Assembly (NCBI GenBank): GCA_016194935.1
Contig: JACQAO010000032.1
Span: forward strand, 18,588-82,587
DNA: 64,000 nt
Reading direction: 5' to 3'
Source of the DNA: Betaproteobacteria bacterium
GTDB taxonomy: Bacteria; Pseudomonadota; Gammaproteobacteria; Burkholderiales; Rhodocyclaceae
The position numbers and the translations under genes are program-made. This document shows positions 33,901 through 44,477 of this stretch, one piece after another (the stretch's first letter is position 1; every line of letters begins with the position of its first letter). The notes under the pieces are model-generated. The model did not search any database. It saw only the letters and a list, made by a program, of their open reading frames with translations, and was not told where the DNA came from.

Positions 33901-34839
33901 TTAGCCCGCGCCGGGAACGAACAGCAGATTCGGTCCAGCCCGCGAATAGCCTGCCGCGTCGACCAGCATATCGAGCGCCAGCGTGGCAAGGTCGTCCGCC
34001 ACCGGGTCACCCTCCGGCGCCTTTTCCTGGTAGAGAATTTTCAGGTAGCTCATGCAATTGTCACAGGTTTCGGCGCGCATCGCCTCGGCATTCATGAGGC
34101 CGGAGCCTTCGGAGCCTTCAATCTGGCGATAGGAAATTTTTCCGGTCGCGTCGCAGGCGGCGCACTTGACGCGCACCAGATTCCACTCCGTGCTGCACAG
34201 CGAACAGTGCAGATAACGCAGATTGCTGACCTCGGCAGTAAACCGCACCATACTCGCCACAGGCAGGCTGCCGCAGCAAGGGCAGACGCCCGAAACACCA
34301 AGCGCCGGAATATTTTCTGCGCCCAGTGCAGCAGCCAACGCAGCCCAATATACCTGGAGCGCGGCAGCAACGAAGGGCAGCAGCGCCGCATCCTCGCCGT
34401 ACAGCTCGGTGCGCAGCACACGCTCGGCGAGCGCCTCGATTTGCGCGTCGGTCGCGGCATCCAGGCGGATGCAACTTTGCCGCACCGCATCCGGCACGTC
34501 GGCGGTCTTCAGGGCGGCAATGATGCCACGCAACGCCGCGCGCCACGCAGGGTCGCGCGACCAGTGCTGCGCAGGGACTGGCGGCATGCCGTGATAGCGG
34601 GCGCGTTCGAGGGCCGTCGCATCCGGCAAGGGCAGGGCTTGCAAGTCCTGTAGCGCCTGGTGCTGGGCAAGCGTCAGGCGGCCCAGCAGGCGCAACCAGT
34701 CACCGAGCGCGTGGCCTTCGGCGAGCGCATTGAAGCGCCGGGCGCGCCCGGAAAAAATCGTGGCGCGCACCGGCGCAATCACGCGTGGCGGCTCGCCGGT
34801 CGATGGTATGGGGCTGTGGTACTGCATGACGGTGCTCAT
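33901..34839 (-). CDS. fdhE: Formate dehydrogenase accessory protein FdhE
   Basis: 312 residues. Four Cys pairs typical of FdhE rubredoxin-like metal sites are present: CPCCGS, CSLCS, CAAC and CDNC, spread over residues 180-270. FdhE is needed for activity of the respiratory formate dehydrogenases and interacts with their catalytic subunit. It follows fdoI by 45 bases on the same strand. Confidence 0.95.
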   Translation of the reverse strand: MSTVMQYHSPIPSTGEPPRVIAPVRATIFSGRARRFNALAEGHALGDWLRLLGRLTLAQHQALQDLQALPLPDATALERARYHGMPPVPAQHWSRDPAWRAALRGIIAALKTADVPDAVRQSCIRLDAATDAQIEALAERVLRTELYGEDAALLPFVAAALQVYWAALAAALGAENIPALGVSGVCPCCGSLPVASMVRFTAEVSNLRYLHCSLCSTEWNLVRVKCAACDATGKISYRQIEGSEGSGLMNAEAMRAETCDNCMSYLKILYQEKAPEGDPVADDLATLALDMLVDAAGYSRAGPNLLFVPGAG

Positions 34840-34884
34840 GTCTGCTCCGAAAAAATCAGCCCGCGAACCACTGGCTACAGGTCG

Positions 34885-35505
34885 CTACTTCCCCGTCACC
34901 TGGCGGTACCAGGCGCGATGATGCTGCTTGGCCCAGGCGCGCGTAACCGTACCGTACCACATGGCGCGCATGGTGCCTTTCACCCAGATGGCGGCATAGA
35001 TGTGCACCATGACGACGGCGATCAGCACCGCCGCCGCCGCCGCGTGAATCACTGCGGCGAACCGCACGACATCGACCGGCAAGTTGAAATAGGCGCGCCA
35101 CAGCACGATGCCAGTGATAAGGAGCAGCAGCATGCCGATGGCGAGCGCCCAGAACATCAGCTTCTGCCCGCCGTTGTACTTGCCCTGTTCCGGCAGGTTG
35201 TGGTCTTTGCCATCCAGCATTTCGCCCGCCCGCGACAACCATTCCTTGTCCGCCGGAGTCATCACATTCAATGACCTGAAGCGCAGGAAGAGGGAGAGGA
35301 AGGAGCCCGCCATCAGCACCCCGATGAAGGGATGCAGGATGCGCGCCCACACGCCGCCGCCGAAGAGTTGCGTGAGGGGCCAGAACGCCGGATGGAAGAA
35401 GGCCAGGCCGGAGAGCGCCAGCAGGATGAAACAGATACCCCCGAGCCAGTGGTTCACCCGCTCCTGCGGCGTATAGCGCGTCAGGTCTTTTGGATTCCGG
35501 ATCAT
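34885..35505 (-). CDS. fdoI: Formate dehydrogenase-N/O cytochrome b556 subunit
   Basis: 206 residues with four membrane helices (about 18-38, 55-75, 115-135, 150-172). Histidines in [17 protein letters not shown] and [10 protein letters not shown] are candidates for ligands of the two b hemes. It moves electrons from the beta subunit to quinone in the inner membrane. Its start overlaps the beta-subunit stop by four bases. Confidence 0.93.
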   Translation of the reverse strand: MIRNPKDLTRYTPQERVNHWLGGICFILLALSGLAFFHPAFWPLTQLFGGGVWARILHPFIGVLMAGSFLSLFLRFRSLNVMTPADKEWLSRAGEMLDGKDHNLPEQGKYNGGQKLMFWALAIGMLLLLITGIVLWRAYFNLPVDVVRFAAVIHAAAAAVLIAVVMVHIYAAIWVKGTMRAMWYGTVTRAWAKQHHRAWYRQVTGK

Positions 35506-36389
35506 GGCGCATCCTCCTTTTCAAGTTCGTCTTCCAGTTGTTTGCTGACTTCGTTCGGCCCCTTGGTGACGTAGTGGAACAGACTGCCCAGCGCCACGGC
35601 AGCCATCGCCACAGTCGCCAGCGGCTTGGCGAAACCTTTCCACAACGATACCAGAGGACTGATGCTGGGGTCCTTGGGCAAGCCGCTGTAGAGTCCAGGC
35701 CGGTCGGCGTGATGCAGCACATACATGACATGCGTGCCGCCCACACCTGGCGGATCGTAGAGCCCCGCCTGGTCGTAGCCGCGCGATTTCAAGTCGATGA
35801 TGCGGCTCGCTGCGTAATCCTGCATGTCTTCCTTGGCACCGAAGTGCAGCGCTCCGGTCGGACAGGCTTTGACGCAGGCCGGCGCCTGACCGACGGCGAC
35901 ACGGTCGGAGCAGAGGGTGCACTTGTAGGCCTTGCCGTCCTTTTTGGAGATGCGCGGAACATTGAAGGGGCAGCCGGTGATGCAGTAGCCGCAGCCGATG
36001 CAGTTCTCTTCATGGAAATCGACGATGCCGTTGGAATACTGGATGATCGCGCCGGGCGACGGGCAGGCCTTGAGGCAGCCCGGATCGGCGCAATGCATGC
36101 AGCCGTCCTTGCGGATCAGCCACTCCAGTTTTCCCGCCTCCTCGACTTCGGCGAAACGCATCACGGTCCACGAGTTTTCAGTCAGGTCGGTGGGATTGTC
36201 ATACACCCCGGAGCACGTGCCGATTTCGTCGCGGATGTCGTTCCATTCCATGCATGCCGCCTGGCAGGCCTTGCAGCCGATGCAGGTGGTAACGTCGATG
36301 AGCTTGGCCACTTCCACCGTCTGGCGTACCGACGGTGTTGCAGTGGTGGTGGCCGAGCGCTGCTTGATGTCCAGTGATTGCAGTGCCAT
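35502..36389 (-). CDS. fdoH: Formate dehydrogenase iron-sulfur (beta) subunit
   Basis: 295 residues. Four clusters of Cys for [4Fe-4S] centres are visible: [43 protein letters not shown] and CTLCSDR...[12 protein letters not shown]-terminal membrane helix (about 248-270) anchors it on the periplasmic side to the cytochrome b subunit. The gene is ten bases after the end of fdoG. Confidence 0.95.
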   Translation of the reverse strand: MALQSLDIKQRSATTTATPSVRQTVEVAKLIDVTTCIGCKACQAACMEWNDIRDEIGTCSGVYDNPTDLTENSWTVMRFAEVEEAGKLEWLIRKDGCMHCADPGCLKACPSPGAIIQYSNGIVDFHEENCIGCGYCITGCPFNVPRISKKDGKAYKCTLCSDRVAVGQAPACVKACPTGALHFGAKEDMQDYAASRIIDLKSRGYDQAGLYDPPGVGGTHVMYVLHHADRPGLYSGLPKDPSISPLVSLWKGFAKPLATVAMAAVALGSLFHYVTKGPNEVSKQLEDELEKEDAP

Positions 36390-36399
36390 GTCGGTCTCC

Positions 36400-39300
36400 T
36401 CAGGCTTTCTCGATGTTCACCAGGAACGCCTTGAACTCCGGCGTCTGGACATTGGCGTCGCCGACCGAAGGCGTCAGGGTGTTGGTGATGTAGCCCGGTT
36501 TCGCCACGCCCTTGAAGCCCCAGTGCAGCGGGATGCCGACCGTGTGCACCTTCTTGCCATCGACATCCAGCGCTTTGATGCGCTTGGTCACCACCGCCAC
36601 GGCCTTGATATGGCCGCGATTGGAACTGACCTTGACCCGTTCGCCGGCCTTGATGCCTTTCTCCTTGGCCAGTTCCTCGCCGATCTCGATGAATTGCTCG
36701 GGCTGCAGCACCGAGTTGATCGCCACATGCTTGGTCCAGTAGTGGTAATGCTCGGTGAGCCGGTAAGTGGTGGCTACGTAGGGGAAGTCCTTGGCTTTTC
36801 CGAACACCTCCATGTCGCCCTTGAATACGCGGGCCACTGGATTGCTGGTGGCTTTGGCGTTGTTGGGATGGAAGGGGTTCTTGTCCAGAGGCGTTTCGAA
36901 AGGCTCGTAATGCTCGGGGAAAGGCCCGTCGGCCAACGCCGGTGCGAACAAGCGGGCCACGCCTTCCTGCGTCATGATGAAAGGCATCACGCCTTCCTCG
37001 GGCTTGGCGTCGGGGCGCATGTCGGGTATGTCGTTGCCGCCCCATTTGTCGCCCAGCCACTTGATCACGCTGCGCTGCGGATCCCAGGGCTTGCCGGCAG
37101 GATCGCAACTGGCGCGGTTGTAAAGGATGCGCCGGTTAGCCGGCCAGGCGTAGCCCCAGTTGAGGGTCTGGCCGAGGCCGGATGGATCGGAGTTGTCGCG
37201 GCGCGCACTCAAATTCCCCGCCTGCGACCAGCAACCGCTGTAGATCCAGTTGCCGCAGGCCGTGCTGCCGTCGTCGCGCAACTGGATGAAGCCCGCCAGT
37301 TGTTCGCCGGCCTTGACGATGACCTTGGTCTTGTCCTTCGGGTCGTAGACATCAGCCAGCGCCTTGCCGGAAATTTCCATCAGCAACTCTTCTGCCGACG
37401 GCTTGTTGGGAATGCGATAGGGCCAGGTCAAATTGAGAATCGGCTCGGGCAGCTTGCCGCCCTCCTTGGCATACATTTGCTTCAGTTTCTGGAACAGGGT
37501 TGCGACGATTTCCGTGTCGCCCTTCGATTCCCCGGGTCCTTCGGCGGCTTGCCAATGCCATTGCACCACCCGCCCGGAGTTGGTGTATGAACCCGTCTCC
37601 TCGGCGAACAGATTGCAGGGCAGGCGGAAAACTTCGGTCTGAATCCTGGCCGGGTCGGCCTGGTTGAATTCGCCGAAGTCTTTCCAGAACTCCGAGGTAT
37701 CGGTCACCAGCGGATCAATGATGACCAGATACTTGAGCTTGGCCAGCGCATCGCCCACCTTTTTCTTGTTCGACACCGCAGCCAGGGGGTTGAAGCCCTG
37801 GCAGATGAAGCCATTCATCTTGCCCTGATGCATGCGATCAAAAATCGCCAGCACATCGTAAGCGCCGTCTTTTTTCGGCAACCAGTCGTAGGCGTAGTCG
37901 TTCTTTTCCGTCGCGGCGGCGCCGTACCAGGCCTTCATCAGGCTGGTGTGCCACTTGGGAAAGTTCTGCGGGAAATTCATCTGGCCAGGCCGCAAAGCCT
38001 TGGGGGTGCGCTTCTCCAGGTAGGTCTTGTAGTCCGCGTCGGCATCGGTCGGCGCTGCGATGTAGCCGGGCAGGTTATCCGAGTAGAGACACATGTCGGT
38101 GATGCCCTGCACATTGGAATGGCCGCGCAGGGCGTTGATGCCGCCGCCGGCCATGCCCATATTGCCCAGCAGCAACTGGATCATCGCCATCGTGCGAATA
38201 TTTTGCGTGCCGACGGAGTGCTGCGTCCAGCCCAGGGCGTAACAGATGGTCATGGTTTTGGTAGGCAGCGCGGTCTCCGCCATCATCCCGCAGATCGTGA
38301 GGAACTGATCCTTGGGCGTGCCGGTGACTTTGCTGACCAGCTCCGGCGTATACCGGCTGTAGTGCTTCTTCATCAACTGGAACACGCAATGCGGGCTTTG
38401 CAAGGTCTCGTCGAGCTTGGCGTAGCCGTCCTTGTCGAGCTGGTATTTCCAGGTGTCCTTGCCATAGCTGCGCTTCTCGGCGCTGTAGCCCGAGAAAAAT
38501 CCCTCATCGAAGCTGAAACCCTCGTCGATCAGGAAAGCCGCATTGGTATAGGTTTTCACATATTCATGATGAATCTTGTCGTTGCTCAGCAGGTAGTTGA
38601 TGACGCCGCCCAGGAAGGCGATGTCCGTACCCGGACGCAAGGGCGCATAAAAATCGGCGACGGAAGCTGAGCGCGTGAAACGCGGATCAACCACGATCAA
38701 CTTGGCCTTGCGGGTCTTCTTCGCCTCGATCACCCACTTGAAGCCGCAAGGGTGCGCCTCGGCGGCGTTGCCGCCCATCACGATGATCAAATCGGCGTTC
38801 TTGATATCAACCCAGTGGTTGGTCATCGCACCACGCCCAAACGTCGGGGCCAGACTGGCCACCGTGGGGGCGTGTCAAATACGTGCCTGGGTGTCGAACG
38901 TCACCGCTCCCAGCGCGCGGAGTATCTTGTGGCTGAGATAACCGGGTTCGTTGGAAGCAGCCGAGGAAGCGAGGAAACCAAAAGTGTTCCAGCGGTTCAC
39001 CGTCAGCCCGTCTTTGTTCTTCTCGACGAGGTTTGCGTCGCGGTCCGCCTTCATATGCTTGGCGATGCGGCTGATGGCGTCATCCCATGAGATGCGCTGC
39101 CAGTCGTTGCTGCCGGGTAAGCGCACTTCCGGGAACTTGACGCGGCTCTGGCTATGCACCATGTCGAGCAGGCCGGCGCCCTTGGGACACAGCGTGCCGC
39201 GGTTCACCGGGTTATCCGGATCGCCCTCGATGTGAATAATGCGGGACTCGACGTTTTTGGATTTATCCCCCATCGAATACACCAGTACGCCGCAAGCAAC

Positions 39301-39462
39301 CGAGCAATACGGACAGGTGTTGCGGGTTTCCTGAGCGTGGGTAAGCTTGAAGCTGCGCACTTCGGCCAAAGCCAGGGTGGGCGAGAATCCCATCAACGCG
39401 ACGGTCGAACTTCCCATGCCCGTCGCGCAAATCTTGAAGAACTGTCTCCTTGTAACTTTCAT
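36400..39462 (-). CDS. fdoG: Formate dehydrogenase-N/O catalytic subunit, selenoprotein
   Basis: 1020 residues when the in-frame TGA at 38875-38877 is read as selenocysteine (U196). Residues 1-33 are a twin-arginine signal (TRRQFFK). A [4Fe-4S] site is formed by [10 protein letters not shown] and LCPKGAG. After Sec the frame continues [21 protein letters not shown] and on through the molybdopterin-binding domains to the ATG-proximal order expected for FdnG/FdoG. A SECIS hairpin begins right after the TGA. Conceptual translation that stops at TGA would split it into 195- and 820-residue pieces, which is wrong. GGAGGAGA precedes the ATG. It oxidises formate in the periplasm with a bis-MGD molybdenum (or tungsten) cofactor. 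Confidence 0.97.
38832..38877 (-). promoter_or_regulatory. Sec codon and bacterial SECIS hairpin in fdoG
   Basis: Directly after TGA (38875-38877), the mRNA can fold with outer stem CACGCCC (38874-38868) and GGGCGTG (38838-38832). The upper hairpin is GGCC-AGTCT-GGCC (38860-38848). This is the distance and shape of the SelB-binding SECIS of formate dehydrogenase genes. Confidence 0.9.
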
Positions 39463-39664
39463 GAATTATCTCCTCCAGTTTTTATAGGATTCGTTATGAA
39501 GATAAACCGGCTTTAGCCTAGCATAACTTTCATGTATCTTCAAATATGCCATGCGATTCCTTCCCGCGCCAGCCAATCCACTGTCGATCCGCTTGCCGGT
39601 CTGTCTTATCCGCTTCATAATCACTGTGAGCTTCGGCGAACTGAGCAGGAACACTAAACCCCAA

Positions 39665-40771
39665 ATGAATGATCGGGTAATCCCACTGATGGATGCGCGC
39701 CGCGCTGCGCCCATACCAGCGCACGACAATATCGCCGGCAATGCAGCCGACGTTGACCTGCGCGGCAGGCGGATGCGCGACCTGCGCATCTCGGTCACCG
39801 ACCGCTGCAATTTTCGCTGCACCTATTGCATGCCGAAGACGGTATTCGGGCGCGACTACCCTTTCCTGCCACGCGACGAGTTGCTGTCTTTCGAAGAGAT
39901 CGCGCGCGTCGCCAGAATTTTCGTCGCCAACGGGGTCAACAAAATTCGCCTGACCGGCGGCGAGCCGCTGCTCCGGCGCCACATCGAACACCTGATCGAG
40001 ATGCTGGCGGTCATTCCCGGCCTCGACCTGACGCTCACCACCAACGGCTCGCTGCTGGCCAGGAAAGCGCGCAGCCTGCGCGACGCCGGCCTGCAACGGG
40101 TGACGGTGAGCCTCGACGCGCTCGACGACCCGACTTTCCGCAAGATGAACGATGTCGATTTTCCCGTGGCGCAGGTGCTGGAAGGCATCGCCGCCGCAGA
40201 GGCAGCCGGCCTCGCGCCGATCAAGATCAATATGGTGGTCAAGCGCGGCCTCAATGACCACGCCATTCTGCCGATGGCCCGCTACTTTCGCGCCACGAAT
40301 TCAAGCCCCGGACATATCGTGCGCTTCATCGAATACATGGACGTGGGCAGCAGCAACGGCTGGAAGCTGGATGAAGTCGTGCCATCCGCCGAGGTGGTGC
40401 AACTGATTTCCGCCGAACAGCCGCTGATTGCCGTCGATCCCAACTACCCTGGCGAAGTGGCCGAGCGCTGGCGCTACCGTGACGGTGGCGGTGAAATCGG
40501 CGTCATCTCTTCCGTGACCCAGGCTTTTTGCGCCACCTGCACGCGCGCCCGGCTATCCACCGACGGCGCGCTGTACACCTGCCTGTTCGCCCAGCGTGGC
40601 CACGACTTGCGCGGCTTGCTGCGCGGCGGCCAGTCCGACCAGGCCATCGGCGCTGCTCTCGCCGCCTTGTGGAGCGTGCGTGACGACAATTATTCCGAAA
40701 TACGCACAGCACAAACAACATCACTGAGAGCCGCACTGAAGAAAATCGAAATGTCCTACATCGGTGGCTGA
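39665..40771 (+). CDS. moaA: GTP 3',8-cyclase MoaA
   Basis: 368 residues from ATG 39665. Radical SAM motif CNFRCTYC with the following [14 protein letters not shown], and the second cluster site [16 protein letters not shown]...LYTCLF. The C-terminus ends in Gly-Gly, required in MoaA. It starts molybdopterin synthesis. Divergent from the formate dehydrogenase operon, whose catalytic subunit needs the product. An upstream in-frame ATG at 39551 lies in the divergent promoter region and is not conserved-looking. Confidence 0.96.
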   Translation: MNDRVIPLMDARRAAPIPAHDNIAGNAADVDLRGRRMRDLRISVTDRCNFRCTYCMPKTVFGRDYPFLPRDELLSFEEIARVARIFVANGVNKIRLTGGEPLLRRHIEHLIEMLAVIPGLDLTLTTNGSLLARKARSLRDAGLQRVTVSLDALDDPTFRKMNDVDFPVAQVLEGIAAAEAAGLAPIKINMVVKRGLNDHAILPMARYFRATNSSPGHIVRFIEYMDVGSSNGWKLDEVVPSAEVVQLISAEQPLIAVDPNYPGEVAERWRYRDGGGEIGVISSVTQAFCATCTRARLSTDGALYTCLFAQRGHDLRGLLRGGQSDQAIGAALAALWSVRDDNYSEIRTAQTTSLRAALKKIEMSYIGG

Positions 40772-41363
40772 TTCTTTCAAGTCGCGCAATGACAGCATCA
40801 CTGGCCTGATTCTCGCCGGCGGCCTGGCGCAGCGCATGGGCGGCGCCGACAAGGGACTGCGGCTGTTGCGCGGCAAACCGCTGGCGGCGCACGCCATTGA
40901 GCGCCTGGCGCCGCAAGTGGCTACCCTGCTGATCAACGCCAACCGGAACCCGGAGGCCTACGCTGCATTCGGCTATCCGGTGATCGCCGATGTAATCGCC
41001 GGCTATGCCGGGCCGCTGGCCGGGCTGCATGCGGGACTCAGCCGATGCGCCACGCCGCTGTTGGCAACGGCCCCGTGCGACTCGCCTTTCCTGCCGCTGG
41101 ATCTGGTCGCCAGACTTCACGCAGTCCTCACAACGACCGGTGCGCAACTGGCGGTTGCGCACTCCGCTGACCGCACGCAACCTGTATTCGCGCTGTACCG
41201 GCGCGAACTGCTGGAATATTTAAACGCTTTCATGGCCGACGGCGGGCGCAAGATTAACGCCTGGCACGCCACCCTGAAAATAGCCGAAGTGTCCTTCCCG
41301 GACGCCGCTGCTTTCGCCAACATCAACACTCCGGAAGAACTCGAAAAGCTGGAAGCGCCTTGA
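40764..41363 (+). CDS. mobA: Molybdenum cofactor guanylyltransferase MobA
   Basis: 199 residues starting with GTG at 40764, overlapping moaA by eight bases. The nucleotidyltransferase motif [18 protein letters not shown] and the later [14 protein letters not shown] are clear. MobA adds GMP to Mo-molybdopterin to give the MGD cofactor used by formate dehydrogenase. The pairing with moaA and fdo genes is functionally consistent. Confidence 0.94.
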   Translation: MADSFKSRNDSITGLILAGGLAQRMGGADKGLRLLRGKPLAAHAIERLAPQVATLLINANRNPEAYAAFGYPVIADVIAGYAGPLAGLHAGLSRCATPLLATAPCDSPFLPLDLVARLHAVLTTTGAQLAVAHSADRTQPVFALYRRELLEYLNAFMADGGRKINAWHATLKIAEVSFPDAAAFANINTPEELEKLEAP

Positions 41364-41390
41364 ACCCGCTGTTGCAGACACACTCCCGAT

Positions 41391-41420
41391 TTGCATTCCG
41401 GTCGCCCGATAGTGTATTCT
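41391..41420 (+). promoter_or_regulatory. Candidate promoter of the second VapBC module
   Basis: TTGCAT (41391-41396) and TATTCT (41415-41420) with an 18-base spacer, about 34 bases before the antitoxin ATG. The -10 overlaps the left arm of the inverted repeat at 41416-41455. Confidence 0.45.
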
Positions 41421-41455
41421 TACCGTATTAACATCGATCAAGAAGAGGTAAGAAT
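41416..41455 (+). promoter_or_regulatory. Inverted repeat spanning -10 and start codon of vapB
   Basis: ATTCTTACC (41416-41424) and GGTAAGAAT (41447-41455) are exact inverted copies. The right arm covers the end of the ribosome-binding site and the first two bases of the ATG at 41454. It can work as a two-half operator or as an mRNA hairpin masking the start. Confidence 0.55.
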
Positions 41456-41666
41456 GTCCGCCACCGCGACGTTATCCAGCAAATACCAGATTTCCATTCC
41501 CAAGATCGTGCGCGAGGAGCAGCACTGGGAAGCCGGACAGGAATTCGTTTTTATCCCCAAGGGCAGCGGCGTCCTCATGCTGCCGGTACCTGATCTGGAG
41601 CAACTCGCGGGGCTCGCCAAAGGCGCTAAGCCGGTGGGCTACCGGGATCGCAAGGACCGCTTTTGA
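41454..41666 (+). CDS. vapB: AbrB/MazE-type VapB antitoxin
   Basis: 70 residues with the swapped-hairpin AbrB fold: TATLSSKYQISIPKIVREEQ, then GQEFVFIPKGSGVLMLPV. The C-terminal tail (GYRDRKDRF) would bind the toxin. GAAGAGG precedes the ATG at 41454. This VapB belongs to a different family from the one at 1834, so the two modules are not recent copies. Overlaps vapC by one base (TGATG). Confidence 0.88.
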   Translation: MSATATLSSKYQISIPKIVREEQHWEAGQEFVFIPKGSGVLMLPVPDLEQLAGLAKGAKPVGYRDRKDRF

Positions 41667-42058
41667 TGCGCGTCGTCGACACCTCCGTCTGGATCGAATG
41701 GGTAATCGGGGGAGCGATGTACAAGAAGCTGTTGCGCGAATTTCCGGACAGGACGCAATGCGTGGTACCGACTATTGTGCAACTGGAATTAGCCAAATGG
41801 CTCAACCGTGAAGTCGGCGAAGACAAATCGGATCAGGTAATCGCCTATACCCAGAAATGCGTCGTGGCACCACTGGATACTCGAATCGCCTTGCGTGCCG
41901 CCGAACTGCATCGGCAGCACAAACTGGCAACCGCCGATGCCATCGTGTACGCTACGGCACTTGAATATGGCGCTGATCTGATCACTTGCGATGCGCATTT
42001 CGAGAAGCTGCCGAGTGTTGTTTTTTTCCTGAAACCCGCTCCGGCTGCTCCTGCTTAA
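41666..42058 (+). CDS. vapC: VapC-type PIN domain toxin
   Basis: 130 residues. PIN motifs: VVDTSVWIEW (Asp near residue 4), VQLELAKWL (Glu near 42), LATADAIVYATAL (Asp near 92) and LITCDAHFEKLP (Asp near 110). The acidic residues for metal binding appear complete. It pairs with the AbrB-type antitoxin just upstream. Confidence 0.9.
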   Translation: MRVVDTSVWIEWVIGGAMYKKLLREFPDRTQCVVPTIVQLELAKWLNREVGEDKSDQVIAYTQKCVVAPLDTRIALRAAELHRQHKLATADAIVYATALEYGADLITCDAHFEKLPSVVFFLKPAPAAPA

Positions 42059-42140
42059 GCACTGGCAGTAACATTGTCCGCTTGTAGTGCGGCAGCGTTG
42101 CGTAAGATGCTCACTACGAAATTTACAAGAGGCAGGAATC

Positions 42141-43349
42141 ATGAGTTTACTCGCCGACATTGAACGAAATCACGAAGAACTTATCGCCATCCGCCGCGAT
42201 ATTCATGCCTACCCCGAATTGGCGTTCGAAGAACAGCGAACCTCGGCCCTGGTGGCGAAACGCCTGGCCGAGCTGGGCCTGGAAGTGCACACCGGCCTGG
42301 GAAAAACCGGGGTGGTGGGCGTGTTGCGGTCCGGCGCCAGCAAGCGCTCCATCGGCTTGCGCGCCGACATGGACGCCCTGCCGATGCCGGAGAACAACCG
42401 CTTCGCGCATTGCTCGAAGAATCCCGGAAAAATGCACGGCTGCGGCCACGACGGCCATACCACCATGCTGTTGGGGGCGGTCAAGTATCTGGCCGAGCAT
42501 AAAAATTTCGATGGCGTGGTGAATTTTATTTTCCAGCCGGCGGAAGAAGGCGGCAATGCCGGCGCCAGAGCCATGATGGCCGATGGCTTGTTCGAACGCT
42601 TCCCCTGCGATGCGGTGTACGGCATGCACAATATGCCCGGCATGGCTGCCGGTGTTCTCGGCTTTCGTTCGGGGCCGGCCATGGCGTCAAGCAGCCGCTT
42701 CGATATCGTAGTCAAAGGCGTGGGCGGCCATGCGGCGCAACCACACAAGTCCGTCGATCCCATCTTGATCGCTACAGAAATAGTGCAGGCTTTGCAGAGC
42801 CTTATCACCCGCAATAAAGATCCGATCGACACCGCCGTGTTGTCGGTCACGCAGATACATGCGGGCGACGCCTATAACGTGATTCCGGCGCAGGCCGTGA
42901 TTCGTGGCACAGTCAGAACCTACAGCATCGAGGTACTTGATCTGATTGAAAACAATATGCGCCGGATTGCCACCAAGCTGAGTGAAGCCTATGGCGCTAC
43001 AGGCGAACTGGATTTTGTGCGCTGCTACCCACCGCTGATCAACTGGCCCAAGGAAACCGGATTTGCTGCGGATGTTGCTGAAAATGCCTTCGGTGCTGCC
43101 CAGGTAGACCGCGCGATTCCGCCGTTTACCGCGTCCGAGGATTTTTCATTTTTTCTGGAAAAAGTACCCGGCACTTATTTTTTCATCGGCAATGGCGATG
43201 GCGATCATCGGCTGGATGCGTTTCACGGCATGGGGCCGTGCCAACTGCACAACTCCAATTACGATTTCAATGACGCCCTGCTGCCCATCGGCGCTACCTA
43301 CTGGTGCAAGCTGGTCGAGGCTGCGCTGTCCAAAGCCGCTCAGCCATAG
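42141..43349 (+). CDS. M20 family amidohydrolase (hippurate hydrolase-like)
   Basis: 402 residues from ATG 42141. M20D peptidase motifs: RRDIHAYPELAFEEQRTS, GLRADMDALPMPE, MHGCGHDGHTTMLLGA (metal ligands), FQPAEEGGNAGARAM, and HGMGPCQLHNSNYDFND near the end. Members remove acyl groups from amino acids (hippurate, N-acetyl or IAA-amino acids); the exact substrate is not visible. AGAGG lies before the start. It is followed by a gene on the opposite strand. Confidence 0.92.
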   Translation: MSLLADIERNHEELIAIRRDIHAYPELAFEEQRTSALVAKRLAELGLEVHTGLGKTGVVGVLRSGASKRSIGLRADMDALPMPENNRFAHCSKNPGKMHGCGHDGHTTMLLGAVKYLAEHKNFDGVVNFIFQPAEEGGNAGARAMMADGLFERFPCDAVYGMHNMPGMAAGVLGFRSGPAMASSSRFDIVVKGVGGHAAQPHKSVDPILIATEIVQALQSLITRNKDPIDTAVLSVTQIHAGDAYNVIPAQAVIRGTVRTYSIEVLDLIENNMRRIATKLSEAYGATGELDFVRCYPPLINWPKETGFAADVAENAFGAAQVDRAIPPFTASEDFSFFLEKVPGTYFFIGNGDGDHRLDAFHGMGPCQLHNSNYDFNDALLPIGATYWCKLVEAALSKAAQP

Positions 43350-43387
43350 ACGCTATTCGCATCATTGAAACCAGCGGCGGAAGTTCC

Positions 43388-44281
43388 TTAACGCAGGTCG
43401 GCTGGACGCGACCGGCTTGCAAAAAACTCCTGCATCAGAAAATCTTCCAGACCAGTGTTGTCTTCGGCGCGCGCCGACAAAGTGACCACGCGGTCAAGAC
43501 GCTGCGATTCCCAGTTGAAATCGCCTTTGTAGTAGCGGCGTATCAGCTCGATCATCTTGCGCACAATGGCGATCTCGATATTGCTGTTGGTTCCCAATTC
43601 GACTTGAATGTATTCGCGCCGCGAATTGCCGGCATCAGTGGTCCAGCCGCGGAAGGAAAAAGCCGCCGTGCGCGACTCGATGCTGAGAATTTGAAATACG
43701 CCGTTGGTACCCGGATTCAGATTGCGCTTGACTCTGGCCATCCTGATTTCGTCTTCCGTCGGTTCGTGCTGATCGCCGGCGGCCTCGGCGTTTTCCCTGC
43801 CGGCAATCCCTTCGGCGGCCTGGCGGCGCGCCCTGGCGGCATTGATATAGGCCAGCATGTCCGGCGCGGCCTCGGCAGCCGGTGACGGCACTGATGGAGT
43901 CAACGGATTCGCCGGTCTGGCGAGGTCGTCCGGGCGAGGTTTGCGGAGCGCAAGGACCGGGGGCGGCGCGGCCTTGCGACGATGATCCGCCTGCGATTGC
44001 GGCGGCGTCTCAAGGATGGCGGCGGACGGATTCTGTGGATTTGGCGCTGACGCGCGCGGCTGGAGACTCACGGTCAGGGGATCACCCGCCCTGGCCAACA
44101 ATTCACCGTTGTTCATGTGTAGCTGCGGCACTGCAAACAGCGCCAGCAGGTGTATCAACAACGAAGCCACAAAGGCATACAGCGTGCTGCGGCGTATGCT
44201 CAGATTCAGGTAAATATCGCGCGGTGGCGGTAATTCCCAGGGGAATTTATTCAGGTCAACCAAATCAATTGTGGCTGGCAT
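43388..44281 (-). CDS. Unknown single-pass membrane protein with Pro/Ala-rich linker
   Basis: 297 residues. One membrane helix near 35-55 (YAFVASLLIHLLALFAV) follows a short cytoplasmic N-terminus; a Pro/Ala-rich linker covers about 75-135, and the C-terminal half holds a soluble domain (GVFQILSIESRTAAFSFRGWTT...). The layout recalls TonB-like energy-transducing proteins, but no TonB C-terminal motif is recognised. The first codons overlap the 3' part of the nif3 remnant on the same strand. Function unknown. Confidence 0.7.
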   Translation of the reverse strand: MPATIDLVDLNKFPWELPPPRDIYLNLSIRRSTLYAFVASLLIHLLALFAVPQLHMNNGELLARAGDPLTVSLQPRASAPNPQNPSAAILETPPQSQADHRRKAAPPPVLALRKPRPDDLARPANPLTPSVPSPAAEAAPDMLAYINAARARRQAAEGIAGRENAEAAGDQHEPTEDEIRMARVKRNLNPGTNGVFQILSIESRTAAFSFRGWTTDAGNSRREYIQVELGTNSNIEIAIVRKMIELIRRYYKGDFNWESQRLDRVVTLSARAEDNTGLEDFLMQEFFASRSRPADLR

Positions 44282-44453
44282 CGGCGGTTAGACCCGGCTT
44301 TCTAAATTCGTTCTGACTCCGGACCAGCGCCAGCATTTCGGTGCGCCCTTCCACTCGCAGCCCGTTTGGGCAATAATCCGGGAAGCGCGCGTTCGCCGGA
44401 TATTCGCCCGGATATCGGGCAGGTTTGCCGCGTTGCATGAACTCCTCCAACAA
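44265..44453 (-). pseudogene. Remnant of nif3 (dinuclear metal-centre protein)
   Basis: A 62-codon frame whose middle part FPDYCPNGLRVEGRTEMLAL matches the N-terminal signature of Nif3/YbgI hexameric proteins (the family usually reads F-x-D-Y-C-P-N-G-L-Q-V-E-G). The family is about 250 residues, so four fifths are missing; the sequence after ALV is unrelated and runs into the start of the next gene. It starts with TTG codons, without a convincing ribosome-binding site. In many betaproteobacteria an intact nif3 sits beside the degQ gene, which is also next to it here. Confidence 0.65.
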
Positions 44454-44477
44454 GCACTTTAACGGAAGCTAGCAAGT

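Noticed and set aside
35998..37590. 530-codon open frame antisense to fdoG and fdoH
   Set aside because: Composition is typical of a shadow of GC-rich coding sequence; the minus-strand genes have clear motifs.
38875..38877. Stop codon splitting fdoG into two genes
   Set aside because: The protein sequence continues with the expected formate dehydrogenase motifs, a SECIS hairpin follows the TGA, and selABC are adjacent; it is a Sec codon.
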